In this document: piece after piece, positions 1 to 8,727 of the stretch
Layout: each line of letters begins with the position of its first letter
How positions within the stretch are numbered: position 1 is the first letter of the stretch
The notes under the pieces: model-generated
The model's input: the letters and a program-made list of their open reading frames with translations, nothing else
Databases searched by the model: none
What the model was told of the DNA's origin: nothing
Made by a program: the position numbers and the translations under genes
DNA from: DASZUK01 sp035547695
Lineage (GTDB): Bacteria > Actinomycetota > Acidimicrobiia > Acidimicrobiales > RAAP-2
Assembly (NCBI GenBank): GCA_035547695.1
Contig: DASZUK010000023.1
Span: 52,030-116,029, forward strand
Direction of reading: 5' to 3'
DNA: 64,000 bases

Positions 1-216
1 GACCCGGAGCTGCAGGCCCGGTTGCTGGAGATCCTGGACCTGGTGTTCGCCGACGACAGCAACGCCTGGACCCTCGGGCCGGACCGCCGGTGGCGGCGGG
101 TGCCGACCACCAGGGGCGTGGACGCCCAGCAGCGGTTGAAGGTGCTGGCGGTGGAGCGGGCCCGGCGGCGCCGTGAGGTGGAGCTGCGGCCGGTGGAGGA
201 CCGCCGGCCGGACTAG
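1..216 (+). CDS. ppk1: Polyphosphate kinase, C-terminal fragment (5' end outside window)
   Basis: Only the last 71 codons are present; the reading frame is open from base 1 and stops at TAG 214-216. The peptide contains an aspartate-rich stretch followed by NAWTLGPDRRWRRV, which matches the usual end of PPK1, where a conserved N-x-W-x-L-x-P-D-G-x-W/Y segment precedes a basic tail. PPK1 transfers the gamma phosphate of ATP onto polyphosphate. The catalytic histidine regions lie upstream of the window. The gene converges on the minus-strand membrane protein, whose stop is 6 bp away. The assignment rests on one short motif, so another protein with a similar tail cannot be fully excluded. Confidence 0.75.
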   Translation, partial: DPELQARLLEILDLVFADDSNAWTLGPDRRWRRVPTTRGVDAQQRLKVLAVERARRRREVELRPVEDRRPD

Positions 217-222
217 CGGTCC

Positions 223-1473
223 CTAGTTGGCGTTGCCCTCCGCCGGGGGGGTGGGGTGGTGGCCGAACCGGAGGCCGCGGCGCCTGTTGCCCCGGGTGCG
301 GTCCGCCCCGCCGCCGCCGCCGCCGCCGGCGCCGCGGTCGGCACGGGTGCCGGCCCGGCCCGTGGCCTCGAGGGCCCGCTGGTGGAGCCGGCGGGCGTGG
401 GGCCCCCAGCGGAGGGAGAGGTAGGCGGCGCCGCCCAGGGGGATGGGCAGCCAGAAGTTGACCAGCCGGTAGGACAGGACGCCGAGGATGGCGATGTTCT
501 TGGGGACGTGGAAGCCGACCAGGGTGGGGATGAGGACGCCCTCGACCACGCCGAGGCCGCCGGGGGTGATGGGGATGACGGCCAGGATGTTGGCCAGGCC
601 GTAGGCCACCATGAGGTCGATGGGGGAGACGGTGTGGCCGAAGGCGAAGATGAAGAGCCACAGCGAGGACGCGTCGAGCAGCCAGTTGAGGGCGGCCCAC
701 TCCAGGGCGTGGACCAGCAGGGCCCGGTCCCGCAGCAGGATGACCAGGCGGTCGGCGACGTTCTGCACCAGCGCCGACACCCGGTCGGGGTTGACGAACG
801 GGAGGCGGCTGGCCAGCCGGTGGAGGTAGTCGGCGGCGCTGTGCTTGCCGCGGGTGAGCAGCAGGACGGTGCCGGCGAACAGGGCGAGGAGGATGACCCC
901 GGCGATGGCGGCGAAGCCGTACAGGGGGTTGTAGCCACTGAGGGGGATGGAGATGAGCAGGGCGAACCAGAACAGGCCGTTCAGCACCACCGCCGACCCG
1001 ACGCCCTGGGTGGCGAGGCCGAAGGCGGCGACGCTGCCGGGGACCTGCTGGTCGGCGGTCAGCAGGCGGTAGGCCAGGGCGCCGCCCGGAGCGGTGCCGC
1101 CGGGGAGGACGTGGCTGACGGCCAGGCTGGACATGTTGATCCGGAACAGGGTGAACCGCTTGGGCGAGTCCGGGGTCAGGACGGTGTGGCTGAGCTCGGC
1201 GTAGGCGGCCAGGGACCCCCCTTCGAGCAGGACGGCGAGGATGAGCCAGAAGACGTTGACCTTGCCGAGCAGGTTCACCGACTTCCGGGCGCTGGCCAGG
1301 TCGGGGAGCAGCAGGTACTCCAGGACGAAGAACAGCGCGACGACGGTGATGGTCCACTTCACGTGCCGGGGGATCCACCGCTTCTTGGCCGGCGGCCCCG
1401 GTGTCGGTGGCGGCGGTCCGGCGGGGGTGGGGTCCATCGACTGGTCGCCCGCCTCCTCGTCCATCCCGTTCAT
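223..1473 (-). CDS. Flippase-like integral membrane protein (lysylphosphatidylglycerol synthase TM-region family, UPF0104)
   Basis: 416-residue polytopic protein. After a cytosolic, proline-rich N-terminus of about 35 residues come roughly eight hydrophobic segments and the family-typical GGTAPGGALAYRLL region near residue 125 and ITPGGLGVVEG near residue 302, which resemble the flippase half of MprF. It lacks the synthase domain of MprF, so it probably handles a lipid or polyprenyl-linked substrate; the substrate is unknown. The C-terminal 45 residues are low complexity, with a run of eight glycines, basic residues and alanine. ATG 1473 is used; a second ATG (codon 12) is possible. It is divergent from the PerM-type permease with a 41-bp spacer holding only weak -10-like sequences (CAACGT 6 nt before this ATG). 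Confidence 0.8.
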   Translation of the reverse strand: MNGMDEEAGDQSMDPTPAGPPPPTPGPPAKKRWIPRHVKWTITVVALFFVLEYLLLPDLASARKSVNLLGKVNVFWLILAVLLEGGSLAAYAELSHTVLTPDSPKRFTLFRINMSSLAVSHVLPGGTAPGGALAYRLLTADQQVPGSVAAFGLATQGVGSAVVLNGLFWFALLISIPLSGYNPLYGFAAIAGVILLALFAGTVLLLTRGKHSAADYLHRLASRLPFVNPDRVSALVQNVADRLVILLRDRALLVHALEWAALNWLLDASSLWLFIFAFGHTVSPIDLMVAYGLANILAVIPITPGGLGVVEGVLIPTLVGFHVPKNIAILGVLSYRLVNFWLPIPLGGAAYLSLRWGPHARRLHQRALEATGRAGTRADRGAGGGGGGGADRTRGNRRRGLRFGHHPTPPAEGNAN

Positions 1474-1514
1474 GGTGGCACGTTGGCGGTACCGGGACCT
1501 GCAATGCTTGGCCG

Positions 1515-2765
1515 ATGGCAGGGTCCTCGGAGGTCCACGGCGCCGAGGGCGCCGTGCCCCAGGGGGAGCCCACCTCGTTCGTCCCGCCGCCGGGGCCGGC
1601 GGTCGACCCGGAGACCTACCGGGGGCGGCTGTCGGCGGCGGCCCACCGCCGGGGGGTCCCGCTCGCCACCATCGTGACGGCCGTGGTGGTGGTCTTCTTG
1701 GTGATGGACCTCAACGCGCTGGCCATCCTGCTGCTGTGGGTGCTGCGCACCGTGGTGCTGTACGCGGTGGTGGCCTTCTTCATCGCCCTGCTCCTCGCCC
1801 CGGCGGTGCGGCTGGTGCAGCGGGTGGTGCCGGCGCGGGGGTGGGCGGTGACCATCGTGTTCCTGGTCGCCACGGCGGTGTTCATCGGCATCGTGGTGCT
1901 GTTCACCGCCCCCCTGGTGACGGCGGTCACCCACTTCGCCCACCAGTTGCCCACACTGGTGAAGCAGGCCGAGCACGGCCGTGGGCGGATCGGGCACCTG
2001 CTGCAACGGTTCCACCTCCAGCAGTGGGTGACCAAGAACGCGCCGAAGCTGGCCAACGACATCGCCCACAGCCTGAAGCCGGCCCAGGCGCTGTCGGTGG
2101 GCAAGACCGCGCTTAGCTCGCTGGTGGCGCTGGGCACGATCGCCGTGCTGTCGCTGTTCGCCCTGCTGGAGGCGCCGGTGCTGCGGAGCGGCCTCCTCAG
2201 CCTGCTGAAGCCGGCCCGCGGGGAGCGGGTGCTGCGGGTGTACGAGGAGGCCTCCCGGTCGGTCACCGGCTACATGCTGGGCAACGCCCTCACCTCGGTG
2301 ATCGCCGGCGTCATCATCTTCGTCACCCTGGCCGTCATGGGCGTGCCCTACCCGCTCCTGCTGGGCCTCTGGGTGGCCCTAGTGGACCTGCTGCCGCTGA
2401 TCGGGGGGCTGCTGGCCGGGGTGCCGGTGGTGATCATCGCCGCCTTCCACTCGATCCCGGCCCTGATCGTCACCCTGGTGGTGTTCCTGGTGTACCAGCA
2501 GGTGGAGAACCACGTCCTGAACCCGCTGATCATGAGCCGGACGGTCCGGCTGAACCCCCTGTGGGTGCTGGTGGCGGTGCTGGTCGGCGCCACCCTGGGC
2601 GGCCGGGTGGGGGCCGGGCTGGGCACGTTCGTCGGCGCCCTGATCGGCATCCCGGTGGGCGGTGCCATCCAGGTGGCGGTGCGGGAGATCAGGAAGGGGC
2701 CCGGCGGTGGCGGCGCGGTGGCGGAGTCGGCGGAGGACCTCCGCGACGTTCCCAGCGTCCCCTAA
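1515..2765 (+). CDS. AI-2E family transporter / PerM-like permease (UPF0118)
   Basis: 416-residue membrane protein with about eight hydrophobic helices. The pattern (two helices, a soluble helical stretch around residues 130-200, then helices with GLWVALVDLLPLIGGLLAG near residue 283 and the ENHVLNPLIMSR signature near residue 330) is that of the AI-2E/PerM family, whose members export or exchange varied small solutes. The open frame extends upstream to 1401, but that would overlap the divergent gene; ATG 1515 follows AATGCT by 6 nt, a weak form of the -10 arrangement seen elsewhere in the window. The C-terminus is a short polar tail. Substrate is unknown. Confidence 0.8.
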   Translation: MAGSSEVHGAEGAVPQGEPTSFVPPPGPAVDPETYRGRLSAAAHRRGVPLATIVTAVVVVFLVMDLNALAILLLWVLRTVVLYAVVAFFIALLLAPAVRLVQRVVPARGWAVTIVFLVATAVFIGIVVLFTAPLVTAVTHFAHQLPTLVKQAEHGRGRIGHLLQRFHLQQWVTKNAPKLANDIAHSLKPAQALSVGKTALSSLVALGTIAVLSLFALLEAPVLRSGLLSLLKPARGERVLRVYEEASRSVTGYMLGNALTSVIAGVIIFVTLAVMGVPYPLLLGLWVALVDLLPLIGGLLAGVPVVIIAAFHSIPALIVTLVVFLVYQQVENHVLNPLIMSRTVRLNPLWVLVAVLVGATLGGRVGAGLGTFVGALIGIPVGGAIQVAVREIRKGPGGGGAVAESAEDLRDVPSVP

Positions 2766-2782
2766 GGTCGGCCGCGGTCCCG

Positions 2783-2788
2783 TATGCT
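2783..2788 (+). promoter_or_regulatory. -10 box (TATGCT) of a probable leaderless promoter
   Basis: TATGCT lies 7 nt before GTG 2796. The in-frame ATG at 2784 lies inside the box, so GTG 2796 is the better start. No convincing -35 is visible. Confidence 0.55.
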
Positions 2789-2795
2789 GCCCCGG

Positions 2796-3563
2796 GTGCG
2801 CATCCTGGTCGTGGTCCCGACCTACAACGAGGCCGAGAACATCGAGAAGGTCCTGGGGAGCATCCACGACGCCGTGCCGGACGCCGGCATCCTGGTGGTC
2901 GACGACGGCAGTCCCGACGGCACCGCGGACCTGGTCGACAAGGTGGCCGCCACCCTGCCGGACGTGCACGTGCTGCGCCGGTCGCAGAAGTCCGGCCTGG
3001 GCAGCGCCTACCGGGCCGGGTTCCGGTGGGGGCTGGACCGGGGCTACGACGCCTGCGTGGAGATGGACGCCGACTTCTCGCACGACCCGGCCGCCCTGCC
3101 CGGGCTGGTGGCGCCGTTGTCGGCCGGCTACGAGGTGTGCATCGGCTCCCGGTACGTGAAGGGGGGGTCCATCCCGAACTGGTCCTGGCACCGGCACCTG
3201 CTGTCGTGGGGGGGGAACCGGTACGCCACAGTGGTCCTCGGCCTCGGGGTGGCGGACTCCACCGCCGGCTTCCGGGCCTACGCGGCCACGGTGCTCCGCC
3301 GGATCCCCCTCGACCGGGTTCGGGCCGAGGGGTACGGGTTCCAGATCGAGATGACCTACCAGGCCAAGCGGGCCGGCGCGGCCATCGTGGAGGTGCCGAT
3401 CCGGTTCGTGGACCGGGTGGCCGGGGAGTCCAAGATGTCGTCCGCCATCGTGGTGGAAGCCCTCGGGCTGGTCAGCCTGTGGGGGGCGCAACGGCTGTGG
3501 CGGGGGCTGGCCGGCCTGCTGCGGCGGCCGGCGGCAACCGAAGCCCGAACTCTGCGAACATAG
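2796..3563 (+). CDS. Polyprenol monophosphomannose synthase (GT2 family)
   Basis: 255-residue GT-A glycosyltransferase that would move mannose from GDP-mannose to polyprenyl phosphate on the cytosolic membrane face, supplying the donor for GT-C mannosyltransferases. The N-terminus reads VVVPTYNEAENI, then VVDDGSPDGT, the metal-binding EMDADFSHDP, and GSRYVKGGS, all classic for dolichol-phosphate mannose synthases. It lacks the C-terminal membrane domain of the longer bacterial type and also the fused Lnt domain of mycobacterial Ppm1. Start GTG 2796 chosen from the -10 spacing; ATG 2784 would add four residues. The membrane mannosyltransferase-like genes at 54941-57729 are possible users of its product, which is inference. 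Confidence 0.87.
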   Translation: MRILVVVPTYNEAENIEKVLGSIHDAVPDAGILVVDDGSPDGTADLVDKVAATLPDVHVLRRSQKSGLGSAYRAGFRWGLDRGYDACVEMDADFSHDPAALPGLVAPLSAGYEVCIGSRYVKGGSIPNWSWHRHLLSWGGNRYATVVLGLGVADSTAGFRAYAATVLRRIPLDRVRAEGYGFQIEMTYQAKRAGAAIVEVPIRFVDRVAGESKMSSAIVVEALGLVSLWGAQRLWRGLAGLLRRPAATEARTLRT

Positions 3564-3568
3564 GAGCG

Positions 3569-4261
3569 ATGGTGTCCGAAGGCGAACGGATCCTGGTCGT
3601 CGACGACGAGCCGTACATCACCGACCTGCTGTCGGCGGCGTTGCGGTTCGAGGGCTTCGCCGTCGACGTGGCGACGACCGGCACCGAGGCCCTGCAGATG
3701 GCCCGGAACGGCCACCCCGACCTGGTGATGCTGGACGTCATGCTGCCCGACGTGGAGGGCACCGAGGTGTGCCGGCGGTTGCGGGAGAGCGGCGACAAGG
3801 TCCCGGTGGTGTTCCTGACGGCCCGCGACGCCACCGAGGACAAGGTCGCCGGGCTGGCGATGGGCGACGACTACGTCACCAAGCCGTTCAGCCTGGACGA
3901 GCTGGTGGCGCGGGTGCGGGCCGTGCTGCGGCGGACCGGCCACGACGAGGACGGCGGCGCCGAGCTGCGGTACGCCGACCTGGTCATGAACGTGGACACC
4001 CACGAGGTGTGGCGCCACGGGGTGTCCATCGAGCTGACCGCCACCGAGTTCAACGTGCTGCAGTACCTGCTGGAGAACGCCCGCCGGGTGGTGTCCAAGT
4101 CGGAGATCCTGGACCACGTGTGGGACTACGGGTTCACCGGGGACGGCAACATCGTGGAGACCTACATCAGCTACCTCCGCAAGAAGGTGGACGAGTTCGA
4201 CCCGCCGCTGATCCACACGGTCCGGCGGGTGGGGTACAGCCTGCGCCTGCCCCGGGAGTGA
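3569..4261 (+). CDS. OmpR/PhoB-family response regulator
   Basis: 230 residues. The receiver domain (1-120) has the acidic pair VVDDE, phospho-acceptor Asp56 in LVMLDVMLPD, the conserved Thr in VVFLTARD and Lys in YVTKPF; the C-terminal winged helix (about 135-228) carries TATEFNVLQYL, VVSKSEILDHVW and the ETYISYLRKKVD recognition region. ATG 3569 is preceded by AGGAG (3562-3566), and the upstream open frame is read-through only. The stop is 6 bp before the histidine kinase, so the two form an operon. In mycobacteria the similar regulators TrcR, PrrA and MprA differ in targets; no specific ortholog can be named from the sequence. Confidence 0.93.
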   Translation: MVSEGERILVVDDEPYITDLLSAALRFEGFAVDVATTGTEALQMARNGHPDLVMLDVMLPDVEGTEVCRRLRESGDKVPVVFLTARDATEDKVAGLAMGDDYVTKPFSLDELVARVRAVLRRTGHDEDGGAELRYADLVMNVDTHEVWRHGVSIELTATEFNVLQYLLENARRVVSKSEILDHVWDYGFTGDGNIVETYISYLRKKVDEFDPPLIHTVRRVGYSLRLPRE

Positions 4262-4267
4262 CCTGAG

Positions 4268-5821
4268 GTGAGGCTGCACCGCAGGCTGACGCTCACCATG
4301 GCGGCCCTGCTGGTGATCGGGCTGGCCGCCGCCGACGTGGTGACCTACACCTCGCTGCACTCCTTCCTCTACGGCCGGCTGGACGCCCAGTTGGACTCCA
4401 CCCAGGTGCTGGCCAACCGGTACCTGGTGCACGAGTCCGACCTCGGCCGCCGGGTCACCTCGGAGGGCATCGACGACCACGTCAACCAGGACATCTACGT
4501 GGTGGTCCTCGGCCCCGACGGCCGGGTGACGGCGTCCCGGCCGGACAACACCGGCCCGTCCTACCGTCCGGGCCCCCCGCCGGTGGTCACCCCGTCGGCC
4601 GTCCGGGCGCCGACGGCCCCGAAGGACGCGTCCACCCAGGGGGCCTACCGGCCGAACCCGGAGGCGTTCACCCTGGCGTCCGCGGACCCGGCGGTGCGGT
4701 ACCGGGCCGAGGCCAGCACGGTCCCCCAGGGCGTGCTGGTGACGGCCATCTCGCTCGGTCCCACCCAGGCCACCCTGGACTCGCTGCTGCGCATCGAGAT
4801 CGTGGTGTCGGTGGTGGTGCTGGTGGCCCTGTGCGTCCTGGTGCTGTGGACCATCCGGCGCGGGCTGCGGCCGCTGGACGACATGACCCGGACCGCCGGG
4901 GCCATCGCCTCGGGCGACCTGACCCGGCGGGTGGACCCCGCCGGCGACGACAGCGAAGTGGGCCGTCTCGGGACGGCACTGAACGGGATGCTCACCCAGA
5001 TCGAGACGGCCTTCGTCGAGAAGTCCCGGTCGGAGGCCAGGCTGCGCCAGTTCGTGGCCGACGCCTCCCACGAGCTGCGGACCCCGCTGACCTCCATCCG
5101 GGGGTACGCCGAGCTGCTGCGCAAGGGGGCGTTCTCCGACGAGGACGGCCGCCAGCGGGCCCTGGCCCGGGTCGAGCACGAGGCCGCCCGGATGGGCGGC
5201 CTGGTGGACGACCTGCTGCTGCTGGCCCGGCTGGACCAGGGCCGCCAACTGCAGCACGTGCCGGTGGACCTCCGGCGGATCTGCCGGGATGCCGTGTTCG
5301 ACGCCCAGGCCGCCGACCCGGACCGGCCGATCGACCTGGTGGCCCCCTCCCCGGTGGTGGTCGCCGGCGACCGGGACCGGCTGGCCCAGGTGGCCCACAA
5401 CCTGGTCCGCAACGCTCTGTCCCACACCCCACCCGGCACCCCGGTCCGGGTCGAGGTGGCCGCCGCCGGCCCCTGGGGGCTGCTCCGGGTCACCGACGAG
5501 GGGCCCGGCCTGGACCCGGCCCAGGCGGCGCGGGTCTTCGACCGGTTCTACCGGGGGGACGCGGCCCGGACCGGACAGGGCACCGGGCTGGGCCTGTCCA
5601 TCGTCCAGGCCATCGCCGAGTCCCTGGGCGGCCGGGCCAGGGTGGCGTCCGCACCGGGCCGTGGCGCCACCTTCACGGTGGAGCTGCCGCTCGACGGCGC
5701 CGCCAGCCGTGCCGCCCCCGAGGCCGAGAGCGGGCCGACCGGCCACCGACCGGCGGGGGGCCGCCCGCCGGCACCGGCAGCACCGCCGGCACCGGCACCG
5801 GTGCGGTTACCGGGCGGCTGA
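4268..5821 (+). CDS. Sensor histidine kinase with HAMP domain
   Basis: 517 residues, partner of the preceding regulator. Transmembrane helix 1 covers about residues 8-28, an extracytoplasmic sensor loop of about 150 residues (proline-rich near 95-115) follows, then helix 2 (about 177-198), HAMP, and the HisKA box DASHELRTPLTS with phospho-acceptor His268. The ATPase domain shows the N box (NLVRNALSHT), DEGPGLD, FDRFYRGD and GTGLGLSIV. The C-terminal 45 residues are a Pro/Ala-rich tail after the domain ends. The start is GTG 4268. Its stop region overlaps the convergent menF by 15 bp. The signal sensed is unknown. Confidence 0.93.
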   Translation: MRLHRRLTLTMAALLVIGLAAADVVTYTSLHSFLYGRLDAQLDSTQVLANRYLVHESDLGRRVTSEGIDDHVNQDIYVVVLGPDGRVTASRPDNTGPSYRPGPPPVVTPSAVRAPTAPKDASTQGAYRPNPEAFTLASADPAVRYRAEASTVPQGVLVTAISLGPTQATLDSLLRIEIVVSVVVLVALCVLVLWTIRRGLRPLDDMTRTAGAIASGDLTRRVDPAGDDSEVGRLGTALNGMLTQIETAFVEKSRSEARLRQFVADASHELRTPLTSIRGYAELLRKGAFSDEDGRQRALARVEHEAARMGGLVDDLLLLARLDQGRQLQHVPVDLRRICRDAVFDAQAADPDRPIDLVAPSPVVVAGDRDRLAQVAHNLVRNALSHTPPGTPVRVEVAAAGPWGLLRVTDEGPGLDPAQAARVFDRFYRGDAARTGQGTGLGLSIVQAIAESLGGRARVASAPGRGATFTVELPLDGAASRAAPEAESGPTGHRPAGGRPPAPAAPPAPAPVRLPGG

Positions 5822-7351
5822 CGGCCCGGGGGGCTGGGCACCCGGAGCCGGGGCGCCCGGGACCGGGATGCCCGGCACCGGGGCGCCCGGTGCCAGGAGG
5901 CCCGGGGCCAGGGCGTCGAGCATCGGGGCCAGCTTCACCGTGGTCTCCGCCAGCTCGGCGGCCGGGTCGGACCCGGCCACGACGCCGGCGCCGGCGTGCA
6001 GCCGCACGACGTCCCCGTCCACCGTGGCCGATCGCAGCCCGATCATCCACTCGCCGTCACCCTTGCCGTCGACCCAGCCGACCGGTCCGGCCCACAGGCC
6101 CCGGGGCGCCGGTTCGAGCTCGGCGATGGCCGCCAGGGCCCGGTCGCGTGGTACGCCGCCGACCGCGGGGGTGGGGTGCAGCGCGGCCAGCAGGTCCAGG
6201 ACGGACGGCAGCCGGCCGCCGGGTGCGTCCAGGGTGCCGTCGATGACGGTGCCGAAGTGGGCCACCGACTGCAGGCGGACCAGGGAGGGCTGGTCCGGGG
6301 CGGCCAGCGCGGTGGTGAGGGGTCCGAGGACGGCGGCGATGGCGTCCACCACCAGCCGGTGCTCGCGGTGCTCCTTGGCCGACGCCAGGAACCGGTCGAC
6401 GGTGGCCGCGTCCACGGCCGGATCGCCGGTCAGGCCGATGGTGCCGGCCAGCGGGTGGCAGGTCACGGCCCGGCCGGCCCGGCGCACCAGCAGCTCGGGG
6501 CTGGCCCCCACGAACCGGCCGCCGGGGGTGGCGGGGCCGGGGGTGGTGGGGACAGAGAAGGTGGTGCAGGACGGTTCCTGGGCCCGCAGCCGCCGCACCA
6601 CCCGGCCCAGGTCGACCGGGCGGCCCAGCCGGGCCTCCAGGCTGCGGGCCAGGACCACCTTCTCCAGCCGGCCCGCCTCGATCTCGGCCACCGCCTCGGC
6701 CACCGCGGCGGCGTACCCGGCCCCCGGGGGGATCTCGGTGAGGGCCGGCGCCGGGACGGTGGCCGCCGAGCCGTCGCCGGCGGCCACCAGGTCGGCCTGC
6801 CCCTCGGCTCCCTGCTCGGCCTCCTGCCCGACCCCCTGCTCGGCCTCCCGGGCGCGGTCCAGCAGCTCGGCCACAGCGGCCTGCAGCGCCTCCGGGCCGG
6901 CGTCGTCGGCCGCCGCCACCAGGGTGGCCCACGCCCGGCCGTCCCGGTGCCGGCCGACGGTCAACGCCGGGACCACCAGGGCGCCGGGTGCGGCCCGGTC
7001 GAAGGGCAGGGCGCCGATGGCCACCGCCCGGCCGATCGGGCCGTCCCCGTCCGAGCCGCCGTCCCCGTTGCCCGGGGCCGCAGCCTCCCGGTCCCGGGCG
7101 GCGACGCCGGCTCCGACGGGGGTGGCCGGCACCGCGGCCAGCCAGGCCTGGACGGCGCCCAGGTCGCTCCCGTCGAGGCCCCCCGGCAGGGGCAGGACGG
7201 CGGCGGTGCCGAACCCGGCGAGCAGCAGCCGGTCGGCGGCGAACAGGGACCCCGTCGACCCGGCGACGGCCAGGAGGCCGGCCTCGGGGAGCGACGCACC
7301 GTCCAGCCAGGTCCACGCCGTCACGAGGCCGGCCGGGTCCGGAACGGTCAC
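5807..7351 (-). CDS. menF: Isochorismate synthase
   Basis: 514-residue chorismate-binding enzyme converting chorismate to isochorismate, the first committed step of menaquinone (or salicylate-type siderophore) synthesis. The C-terminal catalytic half has EKVVLARSLEA, SPELLVRRAGRAVTCHPLAG, the downstream TPAVGGVPR and a Gly-rich HAGAGVVAGSDP end, all typical of MenF/DhbC/EntC. An Ala/Glu/Gln-rich insert lies between the N-terminal and catalytic halves, and the last 30 residues are a Pro/Gly/Ala repeat (PGAP/PGIP/PGAQ) past the family end. GTG 7351 overlaps the menG stop (GTGA), so translation is probably coupled. Placement next to menG, with menC elsewhere in the window, favours menaquinone. 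Confidence 0.85.
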   Translation of the reverse strand: MTVPDPAGLVTAWTWLDGASLPEAGLLAVAGSTGSLFAADRLLLAGFGTAAVLPLPGGLDGSDLGAVQAWLAAVPATPVGAGVAARDREAAAPGNGDGGSDGDGPIGRAVAIGALPFDRAAPGALVVPALTVGRHRDGRAWATLVAAADDAGPEALQAAVAELLDRAREAEQGVGQEAEQGAEGQADLVAAGDGSAATVPAPALTEIPPGAGYAAAVAEAVAEIEAGRLEKVVLARSLEARLGRPVDLGRVVRRLRAQEPSCTTFSVPTTPGPATPGGRFVGASPELLVRRAGRAVTCHPLAGTIGLTGDPAVDAATVDRFLASAKEHREHRLVVDAIAAVLGPLTTALAAPDQPSLVRLQSVAHFGTVIDGTLDAPGGRLPSVLDLLAALHPTPAVGGVPRDRALAAIAELEPAPRGLWAGPVGWVDGKGDGEWMIGLRSATVDGDVVRLHAGAGVVAGSDPAAELAETTVKLAPMLDALAPGLLAPGAPVPGIPVPGAPAPGAQPPGPSAAR

Positions 7352-8088
7352 GCCGGCAGTCCGGTGCGGGTGGCGGTGATCAACTGGCTGAGGCCGCCGT
7401 TCAGGAGCCGGCGGTTGACCGTGGCCAGGCCGGCCTGGTGGAACAGCTCCCGCAGTGCCTGGTGGTCGGGCAGGTAGGCGGTGGACCGCGGAAGGTACCG
7501 GTAGGCGTCGCGGTCGGACAGCACCCCGCCCAGCAGGGGTACGGCGTGCTCGAACCAGATCCGGTAGCCGAGGCGGAGCAGGCCGCTCGGCGGGGCGGCC
7601 ACCTCGAGGACGGCGATGCGGCCCCCGGGCCGCAGGACCCGGCCGGCCTCGGCCAGGGACCCGGCCAGGTCGGTGAAGTTGCGCAGCGCGTACCCGCAGA
7701 CCACGCCGTCGAAGGACCCGGAGGCGAACGGGAGGGACCCGGCGTCGCACTGGGCCACCGCCGACCCGGTGCGGTGGTTGGCGGCCAGCATCCCCCAACT
7801 GAGGTCGGCCCCGACCGTCAGGTAGCCCTGCCGCTGCGCCAGGGCCGACAGGTCTCCGGTGCCGCAGGCCAGGTCCAGGACCACGGCGCCGGCCGGCAGG
7901 CCCAGGGCGCCGATGGTGGCCCGCCGCCAGCCCTGGTCCAGCCCGAACGTCATCAACCGGTTGACCAGGTCGTACCGGGGGGCGATGGTGTCGAACATGG
8001 CCCTGACCCGGGCCGTCTTGGCGTCGCCGGTCGGCAGGTCGGGGGCGGCCGGAACCCTGGCCGGGTCGCCGGTCGTCCGGGCGGGCAC
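7348..8088 (-). CDS. menG: Demethylmenaquinone methyltransferase (UbiE/MenG family)
   Basis: 246-residue class I SAM-dependent methyltransferase that performs the last step of menaquinone synthesis. The sequence has the family N-terminus VRAMFDTIAPRYDLVNRLMT, the SAM-binding LDLACGTGDLS, and the UbiE signatures YALRNFTD and RVLRPGGRIAVLEV. GTG 8088 is chosen because it is preceded at a good distance by GAGGGA and sits 11 bp after the maoC-like stop; the open frame extends further upstream but would overlap that gene. It belongs to the minus-strand run hypothetical-maoC-menG-menF. Length fits the family. Confidence 0.88.
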   Translation of the reverse strand: MPARTTGDPARVPAAPDLPTGDAKTARVRAMFDTIAPRYDLVNRLMTFGLDQGWRRATIGALGLPAGAVVLDLACGTGDLSALAQRQGYLTVGADLSWGMLAANHRTGSAVAQCDAGSLPFASGSFDGVVCGYALRNFTDLAGSLAEAGRVLRPGGRIAVLEVAAPPSGLLRLGYRIWFEHAVPLLGGVLSDRDAYRYLPRSTAYLPDHQALRELFHQAGLATVNRRLLNGGLSQLITATRTGLPA

Positions 8089-8099
8089 CGCGTGGTCCC

Positions 8100-8561
8100 T
8101 CAGACCGGCTGGTTGTAGTAGTGGAAGATGACCTGGGCCACGCAGGACGGCTTGGCGGCGTCCCCGACCTCCACCGTGGCATCCAGCACGACCTGCACCC
8201 CGCCGGGCACCGGGTCGACGGCGGCCACCGCCACGCCGAGCCGGATCTGCGAACCGACCGGCACCGGGGCCGGGAACCGGACCCGGTTGCAGCCGTAGTT
8301 GACCCCCGACGTGGTGTCCGCCACCGTCAGCACCTGGTCGAGGAGCTCGGGGATCATCGACAGGGTCAGGTAGCCGTGGGCGATGGGGCCCCCGAACGGG
8401 CCGTTGTTGGCCCGCTCGATGTCGACGTGGATCCACTGGTGGTCGCCGGTGGCGTCGGCGAACTGGTTGACCCGTTCCTGCTCCACCGTCACCCAGTCGC
8501 TGTACCCCAGATGCCGGCCGGTGAGGGTGTGGAAGTCGTCGACGTTGACGGTGGTGCTCAC
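8100..8561 (-). CDS. MaoC-like enoyl-CoA hydratase (hot-dog fold)
   Basis: 153 residues forming a single hot-dog domain. The catalytic segment reads FADATGDHQWIHVD (Asp and His of the hydratase 2 motif), followed by GPIAHGYLTLSMIPEL. It closely resembles the short R-specific hydratases of actinobacteria such as mycobacterial Rv0130 (HtdZ), which hydrate 2-enoyl-CoA. GTG 8561 is preceded by AGGAG. It lies 11 bp upstream of menG, although its chemistry belongs to acyl-CoA metabolism and no direct role in quinone synthesis is known. Its leader contains a run of 15-bp repeats. Confidence 0.88.
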   Translation of the reverse strand: MSTTVNVDDFHTLTGRHLGYSDWVTVEQERVNQFADATGDHQWIHVDIERANNGPFGGPIAHGYLTLSMIPELLDQVLTVADTTSGVNYGCNRVRFPAPVPVGSQIRLGVAVAAVDPVPGGVQVVLDATVEVGDAAKPSCVAQVIFHYYNQPV

Positions 8562-8570
8562 GGCCCGCTC

Positions 8571-8684
8571 CTCTGTGTCGCCTGCCTCTGTGTTGCCTGG
8601 CTCTGGGTCGCCGTTGCCTGGCTCTGTGTCGCCTGCCTCTGGCCCGCCGGCCTCGGTCCTGTGCCCGAGCTCTGGCCCGCCGGC
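8571..8684. repeat. Degenerate 15-bp tandem repeats in the maoC-like leader
   Basis: On the plus strand CTCTGTGTCGCCTGC occurs at 8571-8585 and 8622-8636, with variants at 8586-8600 (one T and a final G), 8601-8621 (expanded by 6 nt), and CTCTGGCCCGCCGGC at 8637-8651 and 8670-8684. No gene covers them. They lie between a possible minus-strand promoter and the GTG at 8561. Confidence 0.75.
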
Positions 8685-8721
8685 CTCGCCGCCGGCTGCC
8701 GTCCGGACGGGACCGGACCGG

Positions 8722-8727
8722 ACGTTA
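8722..8727 (-). promoter_or_regulatory. Possible -10 box (TAACGT) for the maoC-menG-menF operon
   Basis: Minus-strand TAACGT follows GATC in a short less GC-rich patch. No -35 is evident. If used, the transcript has a leader of about 150 nt that spans the 15-bp repeats. Confidence 0.3.

Noticed and set aside
2561..3568. N-terminal extension of the response regulator frame
   Set aside because: It would overlap the permease and mannose synthase genes; ATG 3569 has a good AGGAG site and gives the standard receiver start.
3356..5746. 796-codon minus-strand open frame opposite the two-component genes
   Set aside because: It lies antisense to clear response regulator and kinase genes and encodes a Pro/Gly/His/Arg-rich sequence without domains; long antisense frames are expected at this GC content.
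8571..8684. CRISPR array
   Set aside because: Units are 15 bp, contiguous and degenerate, with no spacers of regular length and no cas genes.
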